A stretch of DNA of 64,000 bases. It comes from Crocodylus rhombifer (taxonomy: Eukaryota; Chordata; Crocodylia; Crocodylidae). Under the pieces are notes generated by a model. It made no database searches. It worked only from the letters and a program-made list of their open reading frames with translations, and was not told where the DNA came from. Of the stretch, positions 41,761 to 53,526 are shown in pieces. Made by a program: the position numbers and the translations under genes. Numbering within the stretch: position 1 is the first letter of the stretch; each line of letters opens with the position of its first letter. The DNA lies in NCBI GenBank assembly GCA_038503035.1, contig JAVSML010021642.1, positions 62,001 to 126,000 of the forward strand, written 5' to 3'.

Positions 41761-44327
41761 TTGACAGACCTTTCTGCATGGCAGTGCAAGTAGGGGTGCT
41801 GGTGCTGGAATTGGCTTGGCCCGGACAGACCCCTGCTCCAGCTTGGAGCCTGGCTGCAGATGGATCAGCTTGGGGTAGCTGAGCTCATGCAAGTGCCATC
41901 AGATGAAGGTGACATCTGGGGGACTTGGCACGGACTAGGTGGTCCCCCGCACAGGTCCCAGGGCAGCTGGGTCAGTGACAAAAGCTCAGCCAGGTTTGTA
42001 AATGCAGCACCAGCTCACGAAGGCACCTGTCCAGGGGGTTACAAGACGTGAGCCCTGGATACTGGTGGGAATGTCCCCAAGGCCTGGTACATCCCAAAGA
42101 TCTCCAGGCCTTCTCTTACACATGGAGCAAACAGTTCTGTTGATGGTGGGCATTTAAATGACAAACATTGACCCCTCTACTGCGTTACCCCATCCTCAGG
42201 CTTTGTGCCATCCCCAGGGGTGCACTAGACTCCTTGGCGCTGCCCTGATCACTCCTCTCAACCATCCCCTTTTCACGCTTTCCTCTCTATCATGCTACGA
42301 AGCCACCCTTTGGCGAGGCCGGCTTTGATTCGTGCTCTTGGCAAAGCTTGTATCTGGGCTGCGTCTGCACTGAGCGGTGCTTACGGTAGAGAGAGGTAGT
42401 GAGGCATCCTGGTCTGAAGTCAGGGTAGAGATATGCACCGTAGAGCCTAAAGAGGCACACGCGCATGTAAAGAGCCCGTGCTATAATGAGTGATGCACAG
42501 TACATCACGAGAGTAAATCACTCTTGAGTTGTGAAAAGACAGCCTAGAGCAGCATATAAAGTGGAGGGTGTGATCTGAATGCCAGGACCAGTGCTTATCT
42601 CACTCATTGCTCCAGCGAGGCCTACAGCCTTACCCTTTCTCTCTGCCTCAGTTTCCCAGGTTGTAAGCAATATGCTTTCTGAGGCACGAGCTGCTTCTCG
42701 CTATGGGTCCAGGCACCGTTTGGGGCTTCCACAGGTTCAATAACCCTTGTGCAATTCCTGCCTGCATGCCTAAATTCACGCTTTCCAACCGTGGGTCTCT
42801 GAGGCTACAAACAGGGGGGGAAAGCCTTTTATCCTGGGTTCCTGCAGAGGGACAAGCCCATGAGCACTTTGTCATTTGCCCTGGGACAAGAGCGGCTCAA
42901 GCTGAGTGTGCAAACTGCTCTCTATTTTGATGGAAGTTACAACCCCTGGCAAACAGCTCCGGGGATAAACCCAAGGTCTGTTTTAACCTTTGAGTCCCCG
43001 GAGTTTGTTCCTATGAGATGTGGCACAGGAGCAAGATGCAGAAGTGGCTGAGAGGCGCGGAAAAGCAGACACCCATCGCTGCCTTGGAGCTACGGTTATC
43101 CCATGGGGTGATAGTCCAGGCTGGGCTTATTTAAGCTGCTATAGGAAGCTCTGAAATCCCTCAGCATCCAGGGAGCCTGGGCTCTCCTGACAAGAAAAGA
43201 CATCTGCCGCTTAGTCACATCGCAGGACAGAGAGCAATCGTTTACTTGGCTCGGGTGCCCATAGCCGGTGGGGAAGCAGCAAGCTGCAGGGATGGGAATG
43301 AAAAGCGCCTTGCAAACTGTGCTCGCGGGTGTTTACCAAGCCCCTGTTTGGTGCAATGAACACTGACAGCCGGCGCGCGGGTGACGCGGCCTCCTTGTTC
43401 TCACCGCCCAGCTGCTAGACGGGAACAAATTGGTCACAGGATGACATGTCATCGGCTTAGTCATGCCCTCCCCGACAAGGCAGCGTGGTAATGGTGTGTT
43501 GTCTCAGCTCAGGGACTGCCTGGAGACTGGAAAGCGGCAGAAGCGGGGCACGACGCCTCTGATCCCCGCGGCTTGCGCGCTTCCAGCCAGCATCCGTGGT
43601 CCCTGGGGCTGGGACGTGGCAGGCCGGGACACGGCCACACTGTTGGGGATGGAGACATGCGGTCACAGCGGTGTAGAGTCAAAGCCACCCCACACCAAGG
43701 GGTCGCACAAAACCTGGGGGTGTACAATTCCTGTGTGTAATCATGTAATCGGCCTGTAGTCAGGCTTTTGGCTGGGCAGGTTGGCCGTGATGGAGGTCAT
43801 GCACCACCCACAACCCTCGCCCACTGTCTGGGGACGCAGCCTGGGGCTGGACACAGCATGGGGGGCACCGAGCAGTCACACTCCTCTTGCTGGCTCTGCT
43901 GCCCCTTTCTCATCGCCTTCTTGTGGCAGACTTTGTGCTCCCGTAGGTGCCGCGCAGATTTGGTGCGTTGTGGGATAAGCAGCAAGCTGCACAGTCCTTT
44001 CCAGAGCAGTCAGCCTGTTTTGGAAGCGGGGCAGGGGTCACTTATGACTTGCCCAGCACAGAGAGGGAGGAAAGCATGGTCTGGGACCTTGGAGAGGCCA
44101 GGCCAGTTCCCACCTCTGCCACTGACACACCTTGTGACCTTAGGGACATCACTTGATCATTCATCATTGATCCTGCGCCATCTTCCTGCCATCCATGAAA
44201 ATGCACAAACGCATCTACTTGTGTAACATCTTAACCTCAAGTCTAAGGTACAAGAAAGCAGTGATGAAGAGGAGGACCCAGACACCATTTGCATTCCCTG
44301 TCCTTCAGGGACTCGAGTGGGGTGGAA
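41761..44327. other. Unique sequence without recognised gene
   Basis: No exon was recognised. Weak MIR-like words occur at 42,640-42,660 and 44,110-44,160 (TGCCACTGACACACCTTGTG) but are too short to call firmly. Confidence 0.4.
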
Positions 44328-44600
44328 TAGGATTGCACTTAGATGCCTAAATCCATTTATGTGCCTAAGACCTACAATGGGATCTGGCCCTTCGAGCTCG
44401 GGCCCTCTCTATGAAGTGGCGGTGAGGTTGTATTGGCTGTTGCTGCAGTTCGATGGGGGTCTCTGGGTCTGGCAGTGCTGGAAAGGGAAAGGTTCCTCCT
44501 GATTTCTTCTTGTGTATAGCAAGAACATAGGCTCTTTGTGGTGGGGTCCCTCTCGGACTCTACCTAGCACGATGGGGCCTGGGTCCGGTAGTGTCACTGG
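44328..44600 (+). repeat. Old dispersed repeats (two adjacent)
   Basis: TTGCACTTAGATGCCTAAAT and ATGGGATCTGGCCC (44,335-44,395) resemble the repeat at 32.33 kb. CTACCTAGCACGATGGGGCC at about 44,560-44,580 resembles the tail at 5.8 and 26.8 kb. Both assignments rest on remembered consensus shapes. Confidence 0.4.
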
Positions 44601-44842
44601 AGGTAGGTGTGCGGGGGTCCAGCCTGTGGCGTCTGCTTAGACATGGCACATGATTTGGCGCTGCTTATCATGCCTTCGCTTGGGTCTGGATGAGGGCTTC
44701 TCTCTTCTGTGGATCAGAAGAGGCTGCCCATGCACTGAGGAGAGTTAGGTCAGAGATATGTGCAGCCAGGGATCAGAAGCAGGGCTTGGGCTTAATGCCA
44801 TGAAATTAAAGGATCTCCAGAGCAGATCCTATCAGCCAGTGC

Positions 44843-45900
44843 GTAGAATCACAGACAATGAGGGTTGAAGGGAGCTCAGGAGGTCACAACCAGTCCAGTC
44901 CCCTTCTCCAAGCAGGACCAGCCCCAAATACATCATCCCAGACAAGGCTTTGTCTGGCCGGGTCTTAAAAACCTCCAAGGATGGGCACTCCCCCACCTCT
45001 CTGGGTGACCTGTTCCAGTGCTTCACCACCCTCCTCATGAGGCTTTTCCTAATATCCAACCTCAACTTCCCTTGCTGCAGCTTGAGCCCATTGCTCCTTG
45101 TCCTGTCATCTGCCCCCACTGAGAACAGCCCAGCTCTGTCCTCTTTTGGACCACTCTTCAATCCCCCTTGGTCTTCTCTTCTGCACTAAATCAGCCCAGT
45201 TCCCTCAGCCTCTCCTTACCAGTCCTGTCCCCCAGCATCTTAATTGTTTTTTGTGCCCTCCACTGGACTCTCTCCAGTGTGTCCACAGCTTTTCTGCAGT
45301 GGGGGGCCCACAGCTGGACACAGGACTCCAGATGTGGCCTCACCCATGCTGAATAGAGAGGAAGAATCACTGCCCTTGATCTGCTGGCAACGCTCCTACC
45401 CATGCAGCCCAGGATGCCGGTCACCTTCTTGGGACCAGGGCTGGCTCTTGTTCAGCTTCTTGTCCCCTGTCACCCTCAGGTCCTTGTCTGCAGAGGTGCC
45501 GCCCAGCCAGTCGTCCCCAGCCTGCCCCGGCGCATGGGATCGCTCCCTCCCCAGTGCAGGACTTTGCACTTGTCCTTGTTGAACCTCATGAGATTTCTTT
45601 TGGCCCAATCCTCCAATGTGTTGAGGTCTCTCCAAATCCTAGCCCTGCCTTCCAGCATATCTACTACTCCCCCCAGCTTGGTGTCATCTGCAGACTTGCT
45701 GAAGGTGCTTCCATCCCATCATCCAGGTCGTTGATGAAGACGTTGAACAAAACCAGCCCCAAGACCGACCCCCGGGGCACTCCACTTGATACCGGCTGCC
45801 AACCTAGACATGGAGCCATTGATTACTACCCTCTGAGCCTGATGATCAGACATTTTTCTATCCCCCTTGCAGTCCATTCATCCACCCGGACTTCCTTTGT
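44843..45900 (-). mobile_element. CR1 LINE 3' half, antisense
   Basis: The minus strand reads from the RT palm downstream. Near 45,740 is the block after the FADD motif, and 45,476-45,658 holds LEGRARIWRDLNTLEDWAKR then FNKDKCKVLHW. The region 45,191-45,424 holds ILGCMGRSVASRSR, YSAWVRPHLESCVQLWAPHC and LERVQWRAQK, and 44,832-45,161 holds LRLDIRKSLMRRVVKHWNR. The tail on the + strand is TAGAATCACAGACAATGAGG then GTTGAAGGGAGCTCAGGAGG. Frames are split among several readings. It is 5'-truncated at about 45,900 and inactive. Confidence 0.88.
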
Positions 45901-46439
45901 GTAGGAGGAGTGAGGTGAGAATCAGCGGTGCAGAGACTACGTGCAGGGTTCGATGGAGGAGGCTGAGACCACCCCCCAATGCCACGAGAGCCTGCTCAGA
46001 CAGACACAGCCTGTTATAGCACATGAGATGCTAACCGCCTTCCCCTGGTCTCCTCTGCTAGCACACAGCTGCGATGCTTCAGCGACTAAGTAATCACTTG
46101 TCAGCAGCTTGCGTGCGGTGACGGGGGCGCTCAGCGCGCTGGTCTCCCTCCATTCATCCCCAGCTACAACTAGGGCTTCTTTATGCAGTTTCAGCCCAGA
46201 CTTTATTAGCTGCAACCACGGACAAACAGGAAAGCCTCTACACAGTTTGAGTTCTAGCTTTGTCTCAGCTGTTTACCAGGGTCAAACTTGTGTTTGAAAC
46301 ACATAAGCGCTCCTCAAGGTTTCCCACATCAAAGCCTTTCTTCCATGCGGCTGTTCCTTCCCGCCTGCTGATCCAGGATGTCCCTCCTCTTTGTTGCAAA
46401 GGAGTGGACAAAGCAGCCATGATCCCATGATGTTGACTG
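45901..46439. other. Unique sequence without recognised gene
   Basis: Nothing recognised. Confidence 0.4.
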
Positions 46440-46620
46440 CTGTGGTTCCCCTGCTTGACCGGTGGCAGATTCGGGCATGATGTCTCGTGCTGTGTGAGAT
46501 CGATGGTAGTTTTATGAAGAGTTTAGATCATGGGTCTGTCTGGGATGGTTTGGACAGGGCTGATCCCTGGACTCGATGACCTATGGAAGTCCTTTCCAGA
46601 TCAACTTTTCTTTGATGCGT
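46440..46620 (+). mobile_element. CR1-type 3' UTR fragment
   Basis: GGTGGCAGATTCGGGCATGA, TCTCGTGCTGTGTGAGAT, GGACAGGGCTGATCCC and CTCGATGACCTATGGAAGTC are the same subfamily layout as 24.3-24.7 and 53.9-54.3 kb. It is diverged. Confidence 0.6.
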
Positions 46621-46909
46621 GACCTGCTGAAGGTGACATTACACCCAGAGCAATGGGAAACATGTTCTAAGTGTTGCCTGTTTCTCCTGCCTTGCTAGGG
46701 AGCATTGAACATCCTAAAAAGCACCCCCCTTTCATGATCACAAAGGTGAAAAATCATCTAAGTTATGCTAGGGAAATGCTGTGCAGGGGCAGGCAGGAAA
46801 CAGCGCCATACACCTTCAGTCTAGAGGTGCTCGCTTGCAGCCGGGGTGAAATGATAAGAGGAGAGTTTACAGGGAGAGCCGCCTACCCAGCCCCAGACCA
46901 GCTGCATGC

Positions 46910-47110
46910 AGGTGTTTTATTTCCACAGCCTTTGTTTGAGAAACTTTTATGCCACTTTATTAATTTCTAATAGCATGCAAACAGCCTGAGGGAGAATCGA
47001 ATCCACACAACGTAACCGTCACAATCGCCTCCAGCGCAAAAATAGCATGCAATGAGGGAGAAAATAATGAAGCAACCTGGCATTGATTGGAATTAAAACC
47101 TGGGGTCATT
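46910..47110. promoter_or_regulatory. Candidate conserved non-coding island
   Basis: Unique AT-rich segment with CCACTTTATTAATTTCTAAT, GCATGCAAACAGCC, ATAGCATGCAATGAGGG and CATTGATTGGAATTAAAACC. GCATGC occurs three times. It has no repeat signature. Possible enhancer; conservation is untested. Confidence 0.28.
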
Positions 47111-47214
47111 TGAGCTGGGGAAAATGGGCTCCTGGAGCTGTATCGTTCTGCATCAGCTGAGGATCAGGCCATGACGATGTGGTCAAGCCTGTGTCAAATA
47201 GAAACCCAGGGAGG

Positions 47215-47343
47215 AGAAGCTCAGGGGTGATCAAGTGATTCAGGGGTGATCAAGTGATCTGTCCCCCCAAGTGCATGGGGGGACTAGACCCGATGACCTT
47301 GTAAGGTCCCTTCCAGCCCATAACATCTATGAATCTATGAATC
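47215..47343 (+). mobile_element. CR1 3' tail
   Basis: GATGACCTTGTAAGGTCCCT then ATCTATGAATCTATGAATCA. A 19-bp direct duplication (CAGGGGTGATCAAGTGAT, twice at 47,221-47,259) precedes it. Confidence 0.8.
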
Positions 47344-47424
47344 ACCTGCAGATGTGCCAACTGGGGCTGTTACCCTGGTAAAGCTCAGGAGAACATCTGG
47401 GCCACATCTGGACTGGGCTTTTGA

Positions 47425-47560
47425 TCATAGACTCATAGAGAGGTAGGGCAGGAAGGGGCTCCCAGAGACTGTCTAGGCCAAATCACCCTGCATAAATCCA
47501 TCATCTAACCTCTTAGTAAAACTCCTGCCCACCCTGACCCAACACAAGATGTAACACCCA
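47425..47560 (-). mobile_element. CR1 3' tail, antisense
   Basis: GATCATAGACTCATAGAGAG, GGCAGGAAGGGGCTCCCAGA and GTCTAGGCCAAATCACCC are a reversed tail with about 80 bp of upstream CR1 sequence. Confidence 0.65.
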
Positions 47561-47564
47561 AATG

Positions 47565-47772
47565 GCCCCATGTAAAACTGCCTCAGGCAGGAGGTTGGAC
47601 TAGCTGAGCTTTGGCGGACCCTTCCAGCCTGACTCTCTATCATTTTGGTGGTTAGGGATTTGTCTAGGCTGGTTTGCACAGGGATGGTTCTGCCTTAGGC
47701 AGGGGTTTGGACTAGACGTGACCTCTGGAGGTCCCTTCCAACCCGATTTCTCCATGAGTCTACGATTCTGTA
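47565..47772 (+). mobile_element. Two consecutive CR1 tails
   Basis: The first tail, ending at about 47,650, has CAGGAGGTTGGACTAGCTGA, CCCTTCCAGCCTGACTCTCT and ATCATTTTGG. The second, to 47,772, has GGTTCTGCCTTAGGCAGGGG, GTGACCTCTGGAGGTCCCTT and CCATGAGTCTACGATT. They are separate insertions of related subfamilies. Confidence 0.7.
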
Positions 47773-48119
47773 ACAACTGGCCTCATTTTCAACCTACCAG
47801 GTGGACCTACTGGCTTTGACCCCCTGCAGCTGATGGGAGGTTTAATTTATGCATGTGTAATAAGAAAGTTTCTGAAAGCAGTACAGGATCCTCAAACACC
47901 AAGGTGCAAAGCTGTTGTCCTGACAGTGCAATAAACAATATTACAGCGAGAATATCCTCCCGTGTTCGTCGGGCCCTACGTGCACTTCAGGCTTGCTCCG
48001 AGGTCCGCACAAAGGCAGTGACAGAGGCCGGTCAACGCCTGTCACAGGATCTGCATGGCAGTGATTGGAAAGTCTCAGTGGAGTTCCCAGATGTTCAGGC
48101 CACCAAAGCTATCAATCAA

Positions 48120-48300
48120 GGTGGTGGGAAGGGACCTCAGGAGGTCACATCTAGTCCAGCCCCGTGCTCAAGGTAGGACCAGCCCCATCTCAACCATCCC
48201 AGCCACATGTCTGGAAGTGTTTAAGTGCCAGCCAGACACAAACTCTCTTGGTAATCTGCTCCAGGGCATAACCACCCCCAGAGGCAGGAGAGCAAGGACT
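48120..48300 (-). mobile_element. CR1 3' end, antisense
   Basis: GGGAAGGGACCTCAGGAGGT, ACATCTAGTCCAGCCCC, GTAGGACCAGCCCCATC and GGTAATCTGCTCCAGGGCAT match the reversed CR1 C-terminal and tail blocks. The terminal ATGA repeats are absent. Confidence 0.7.
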
Positions 48301-49679
48301 ATAGGAGCATGGAGATGAACAAGCTTTCCCACAGCCTCTCGGAGACAATTTCCACCTGGGCTAAGTTTGCTTGTTGATCAATGCCGCTGTCGAAGCCTTT
48401 CAGGGAGGCACAAAACCGATCTTGAAATGAAGGCCCTGACTTTTGCCACTGCCTTGGCGAAGCTGCAGCAGTGGGGAGGGGAGGGCACCATCCCAGCTGT
48501 GTTTTTCTTTGCGCCCTGCAACGGATGCTTGAATTTCAGGGATGACTGTATTTTGGAAATGAGTTTTCTATTCCATTACTCTACCCAACGCCTCCAAGAA
48601 GTTCTCGAGTGATAAGCAAGTTCATTTCCATTCCCCCACTACCCCCTCGGCCCTTCCTAGCTGACAGTGAGCAATTATCAGAGAGTTGGGAACACCCCTT
48701 ACTAACTGTGATTGTTTCTTTTAAATCATAGATTTGGATCCATTTCAGTCTCAAATGCTAGGTCCTCTGGCCACTTGTGCTGCAAAGCAAATTGCAGGGG
48801 GTTATCCTTTACTGAATCTTGCCATCTCCATTCATCCCAGTATAGATATTAACATGAGAATGGGATTAGTGCTGCCTACTGGCTCCCAGGATCTCATAAC
48901 CTCTGCGTAAACCAGTCAAGCCCCAGTGTAAAACACTGCTCTTGCTAAGTAAGGATCTCCTTGCTGTGATGGTTGGAAGCCTTCTTCTAACGTCTAGCTG
49001 AGACATCTGGCCGCCTTCGATGGACAGATCTGTCCGTGTCAGCCTGTGGAGCACGGGAACAGGGACCAGCACAGTAGTAGAAAGCCTGGCTTTTCCCCAG
49101 TGATTTCAGGAAGCTGTCTGTGGGTCTCAGCCCTCCTCGCCTACAGCGCACAAGCAGCCCAGGGCTGCTTCTAGCCCTGCCACTAGCTTGCTTTGCTATT
49201 ATCTTGACAAATTGAGGCAGGAGGGCACAGCCGCGCTGAGAAATCGGCCTAATCAAAGCAAGAACACGTTTCTTCCTGGTTCATCTAACCCAAGATGGGG
49301 CCCATGGAAACTGGGGCAGGGGAGGACATGGTACACTCCTCACTTCTTGCTGCCATGGGCAAATCCTGTATCCTTTGGGCCCTATCAGAGTATGTCTGCA
49401 TCTCGGTCCCAACCCAGGACATGCCCTGCCCTCCCACCCCACTCCCTCCTGGGGAGGCTCTTCTGGCATGTCTCTCTGTGGCCACTCCTAAGACCTCTGT
49501 CACTCTGGGGCACTTGGAGGATGTGAACAGTGGTGGGTGAGTGGAGCTGGCTCGGACTCACCCTATATGTGACACGTGGCTGCTTTCCTAACCCCATCAA
49601 CTCTTGGACTTCATCGGCAGCAGGTCCGCTATTGATCAAATCCCCGATCAGATCAGGGCTGTTAAAGCTCCTGCATGAC
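48301..49679. other. Unique sequence without recognised gene
   Basis: Nothing recognised. Confidence 0.4.
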
Positions 49680-49800
49680 TCCCACTTTGCTGGGGTCATT
49701 TGATCCCGGCAGTCTTTCCTGCCTACATGCAGGGGGGCTGGACCTGATGATCTGTAAGGTCCCTTCCAGCCCCTAATAACTATGAAACTATGAATCTATA
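49680..49800 (+). mobile_element. CR1 3' tail
   Basis: GGGGTCATTTGATCCCGGCA, GGACCTGATGATCTGTAAGG, TCCCTTCCAGCCCC then CTATGAAACTATGAATCTAT. It is the + strand equivalent of the tails at 14.4 and 28.6 kb. Confidence 0.85.
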
Positions 49801-50429
49801 ACCGTACCCAGATGGCCCCTGTGATAAAGTGATGCTGTGGTTAGACTGAGAGACATGAACCTAGGGGGAACCTCTCAGAAGCCAAAGGGAGTCTTCCCTG
49901 CTATTGCAACGGGTTTGGGGGTCTGGCCAGATGATAGAGAGAGACACTGGGTTGTGCACTTTGCAAGCACTGGGAGGATGCCCACTTGACCATGTGCTGT
50001 ACATTATGCATGGATGCATCACATAGTCTGCACCCCTTGGAGCTGCACTGGGGGGTATCACACACCCAGGGTGTGTGATTCCAGCCTCACTGAAGCATCC
50101 CCAGCATAGCACAAAGGCAGTGCAGGCATGTCCTCTGGGCTTGGGTTCAGGACTCTTGTCTGCTGGCTGGATTCAAAGCCCACTGAAATACTCAGAGGAC
50201 TCCCACGTGAGCCCAGCAGGCTGCTGATCTGACATCTATCTGTCCGCCTATCTGTCCGACCCCCTACATCCCTTCTAGCTAGATAGCCTCCAACCCCACA
50301 CATCCCTTCTAGCTCACTAATCATCCATCCATCCATCCCATACATAACTCCCCTGTCCTCCGTCTCCAGGATTTGAATGAGGCAACCCAGGTATCCTATT
50401 GTAGCGACTCTATTAGATCCCATCATCTA
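49801..50429. other. Unique and simple sequence
   Basis: No gene seen. At 50,237-50,340 there is a degenerate CTAT/CCAT run with ACATCCCTTCTAGCT repeated (50,267 and 50,301) and a short (CCAT)n. It is simple-repeat derived. Confidence 0.5.
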
Positions 50430-50660
50430 GGGCATGGGCAGCCTCTATGTGTGGCACATGGCACATTGGGGAAGGGAGAGGCAGCGTGGTGACAGATAGG
50501 GAGCAGCAAGCAGAGCAGCAGGTCACCAAGGGAGCACAGGGCAGGGAGCAGGAAGCAGAGCAGCTGATGGGGCAGGGGCAGGGGATCAGAGTGGCACTCG
50601 GGGGAGGGTATAGGGATTATTTGCAAAACCCCTGTCAAGAAACGTGGCCCTCACTGCAGT
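50430..50660. repeat. Dispersed repeat, possible hAT-like MITE
   Basis: The head is GGGCATGGGCAGCCTCTATG. The interior is G/A-rich with GAAGCAGAGCAG units, shared with 18,505-18,640. No convincing target duplication was found. Confidence 0.4.
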
Positions 50661-52134
50661 AATCCATTGAGGGGGCACGGATCTAGCCAGCCTGCCCTTA
50701 TGGCTCAGTCCCTCTCTGCTCTGAACTCCCCCGATGTGACAGCGGGACGGCTCTGCTCCATTTCCTGCTCCATCTCTCTGCAGTTTAATGAACCGAACAT
50801 TTAATTTGGGGAAGCGAGAGCAGAGAGCAGAGAGGCTGAGGCTGCAGCACTGGCTGTGGGAGGCAGACCCTCCCTGAGCCACCCTGAGGAGTATGTTGGC
50901 TGCGACAGAGCTGATTTCAGGCCATCCACGCTCCTCCTCACCTCTGGCCTTGGCACGCAGGGATGTTAGGAGCTGATTTCCTGTGGATTAGTTGTGCTCA
51001 GTGAGGCCTTTTGTGGCTCCAGGCTGCTCCTGCCAGGAGAGGCGGCATGTTGGGTTGTGCAAAAGCTGGACGGCAGGGACGGGAGGCTCCAAGTCAGCAG
51101 CTCCAGGCCATCCTGGGGAGCGTGTGTTTGTGTGTGTGTAGGAATACATATCACCTGAAAACAAGGCAGCTTGACTGGAGCCAGGGGAAAGCAAGTCAGG
51201 CGGGTTTTCAGGGGTTGGACTTGCTGTTTTTTTCTGGCTATTCGTGCCTAATACAAGTGCTCTGAGGCAGTGGCCTGAGGTTTAGTTACACAGAGGTCAG
51301 GGTGGGCTCCCTCGGTGGTGCTGTGCTGTAGGTCTGGTGCTTCTGTCCCAGCTTGAGAGTATCTCCTTATGGCGTGGTGCAACATGCCCACTGCTCTGAT
51401 TTAGCATCCCCCTCCCCGCCACATTTCTGCCTTGCTCTGGTGGTCTCTGGGTCTCAGCCCTTTATCCAGGCCCCAATGGCTGAGGTGACAGGGACCAAAG
51501 TCACCCACCCAAAGCAGACATGATGTGAAGGAGTCATTAACCCAGTGCCTTGCCTGCTTAAGGCTATTCATTGCCATGCCCACTCTCTGGGCTCACTCTT
51601 CCTCTCACACAGGGTCACCCCCTCTTCATCATCAGGTCCCAGGTCCATCCCAATGGACCTGCCTTCCTTGAGGGGAAGCCCTGACTTGCTGCAGGCCTCC
51701 AGCTCAGGGGAGAGCAGCGGGCCACACTCCCCTCCCCCAGCCAGGTCCCACTGAGAGGACTTGCTCTCTTGTCCCCCTCCTTCAAAGAAGAAATTGGGGA
51801 TGATCTTTCTCCTTGCAGCATGTTGGCCCTTTGCAGGGTGTGCAGATCTCCAAACCCTGGGTCTAAATTTGGCCCTGAAAGGGTCCCCACGGGTTTGCAG
51901 AAATGGGTGAGGAAACATAAAATGCACAAGCAACAAGTCCAGCTTTTTGCACTGAAATACTTGACTGTATTTCTTCTTTAGGTGTTTAGACTCAGAGCTC
52001 TCCACGCGCAGCGGCCTCCTGATTACCAGCCAAGGAGCCGAAACCTCCTGTGCTGCTCACATCCGAGGCTCCTGTATCTTATTTCCCTCCCCTGCCTGCC
52101 TGCTTCACGGCATATCACTCCCTCCCTAGCTTGC
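50661..52134. other. Unique sequence without recognised gene
   Basis: Nothing recognised apart from a short TG run at 51,123-51,140. Confidence 0.4.
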
Positions 52135-52345
52135 CTCCTAATCAGATAAGCTCTGCTACAACTATACATAGCGCTTTCATTATTCTCATTGTCTAGCTGA
52201 TTAGGTGTGTTTCAACACAGCTGATTGCCAAGAGCTTCAGTAATGTAATCTCTTTGCTGTAGTAAGTCTCCCGCCTCCTCTTCAGCAATGCAAATGCCTT
52301 TGCTCCTCATTTGAATATTTAATTGTGACATCCTGCTGATGAGTA
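52135..52345. promoter_or_regulatory. Candidate enhancer-like non-coding island
   Basis: Unique sequence packs several recognisable binding-site words: AGATAAG (GATA type, 52,144-52,150), CAGCTG (E-box, in ACACAGCTGATTG), ATGCAAAT (octamer, 52,288-52,295), TTTGAATATTTAATTG and AGCTGATTAGG. There is no repeat signature and no open frame of note. Function is inferred from composition only. Confidence 0.35.
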
Positions 52346-52619
52346 GCTCTTAACTGGCTCAGCTTTGTGCTGGGCTTTATTTTTTGAGGAGTTTTATTCC
52401 AGGCCAAATGCCTTTCTTTCCTTCCTACCTCCGCTGGCTCACAGCCTCACTGCTGAAAGAGCAAAGTGGAGATTAAAGCTGGCGCAGGGCTATGTGCAGA
52501 CCCCTGCCTGGCTTGCAATGGAAGGTTTTAGCCACCCTTGCTCTGAAATGAGATGAGTGCTGAAAGGTTTAAATGGGTTTGCATCCACAACTTCTATTAT
52601 TTCAGTGCAAATCTGCGCG

Positions 52620-52835
52620 TACATCAATCTTCATCGGTCTACCTAACCTCTCTCAGCCATTTATCTAGCCTGTCAGCCTATATCCATTTACGTCCCACTT
52701 GCTATTTATCCACCTACCTCTTGTCTGTCCTCTCTCATCCATCCATCTAACTACCTACCATTTATCCATCTCTCTGGTCTGTCTATTTATCACCCACCTC
52801 ACTGCTTGCCTATTTACTTACCTTTCATGTTCCTA
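52620..52835. repeat. Degenerate CTAC/CCAT/TCTAT simple repeat
   Basis: Pyrimidine-rich, imperfect tetranucleotide repetition (for example CATCCATCTAACTACCTACC, CTGTCTATTTATCACCCACC). It is an old expanded microsatellite. Confidence 0.65.
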
Positions 52836-53526
52836 CAGAGCCTGTCTCCATGGCAAATTCAGGACAGCCATTCAAGATGGGGTAGACACCTTGGTCTCCA
52901 TCCATTCCTGTTTCTTTGGGGGTGTCAACACTGTGTCCTGGGGAGGGACCGTCCTCCCACCTCCCTGTAGATGTCATGTCATGACCAGCCACCAGCATGG
53001 CCCCAGATTGGGTTTGCTGCTGCATTTCATGGTTTGACGTATGCCAGGAGGAACAGGTTGGTGGATTGCTTTTAGAAGTGTCTTTCTCGTGACACAGCCA
53101 GGGTGGGCATCTCTTTTGTGTCCTCCAGAGATGTTCTGAGAATTTCTATAGAAACAAAATGTTGGCCAAAATGATGCCGAAATCCACCCACCTCTGGGGA
53201 GGAGCACACCCACTGTCTACCAGCCCATGAGAACTTATAATGGAGTGTAAAGAGGGAAGGCATAACCATTGGACTTGGCCACGAGATTTGCTGGCTAGAT
53301 GGTAATGACCTAAATTGGCATCCAGCCTGGATGGTGTTCGCAGTCGTACGGAGAAAGGCACCAGGGGATAGTTAATGACCATACAGAACTGGGATGTTTC
53401 TGTCCCTACAACACCGCCCCAGGAGCCCAGCTGTCCTTGCTACTAGGTTGAAGATCTGGTTTGGGAATGTCTGTAGGCAGCCCCAAACTGATGGGGCTCT
53501 GAATCATCCCCAGGTCCCACCTCCCT

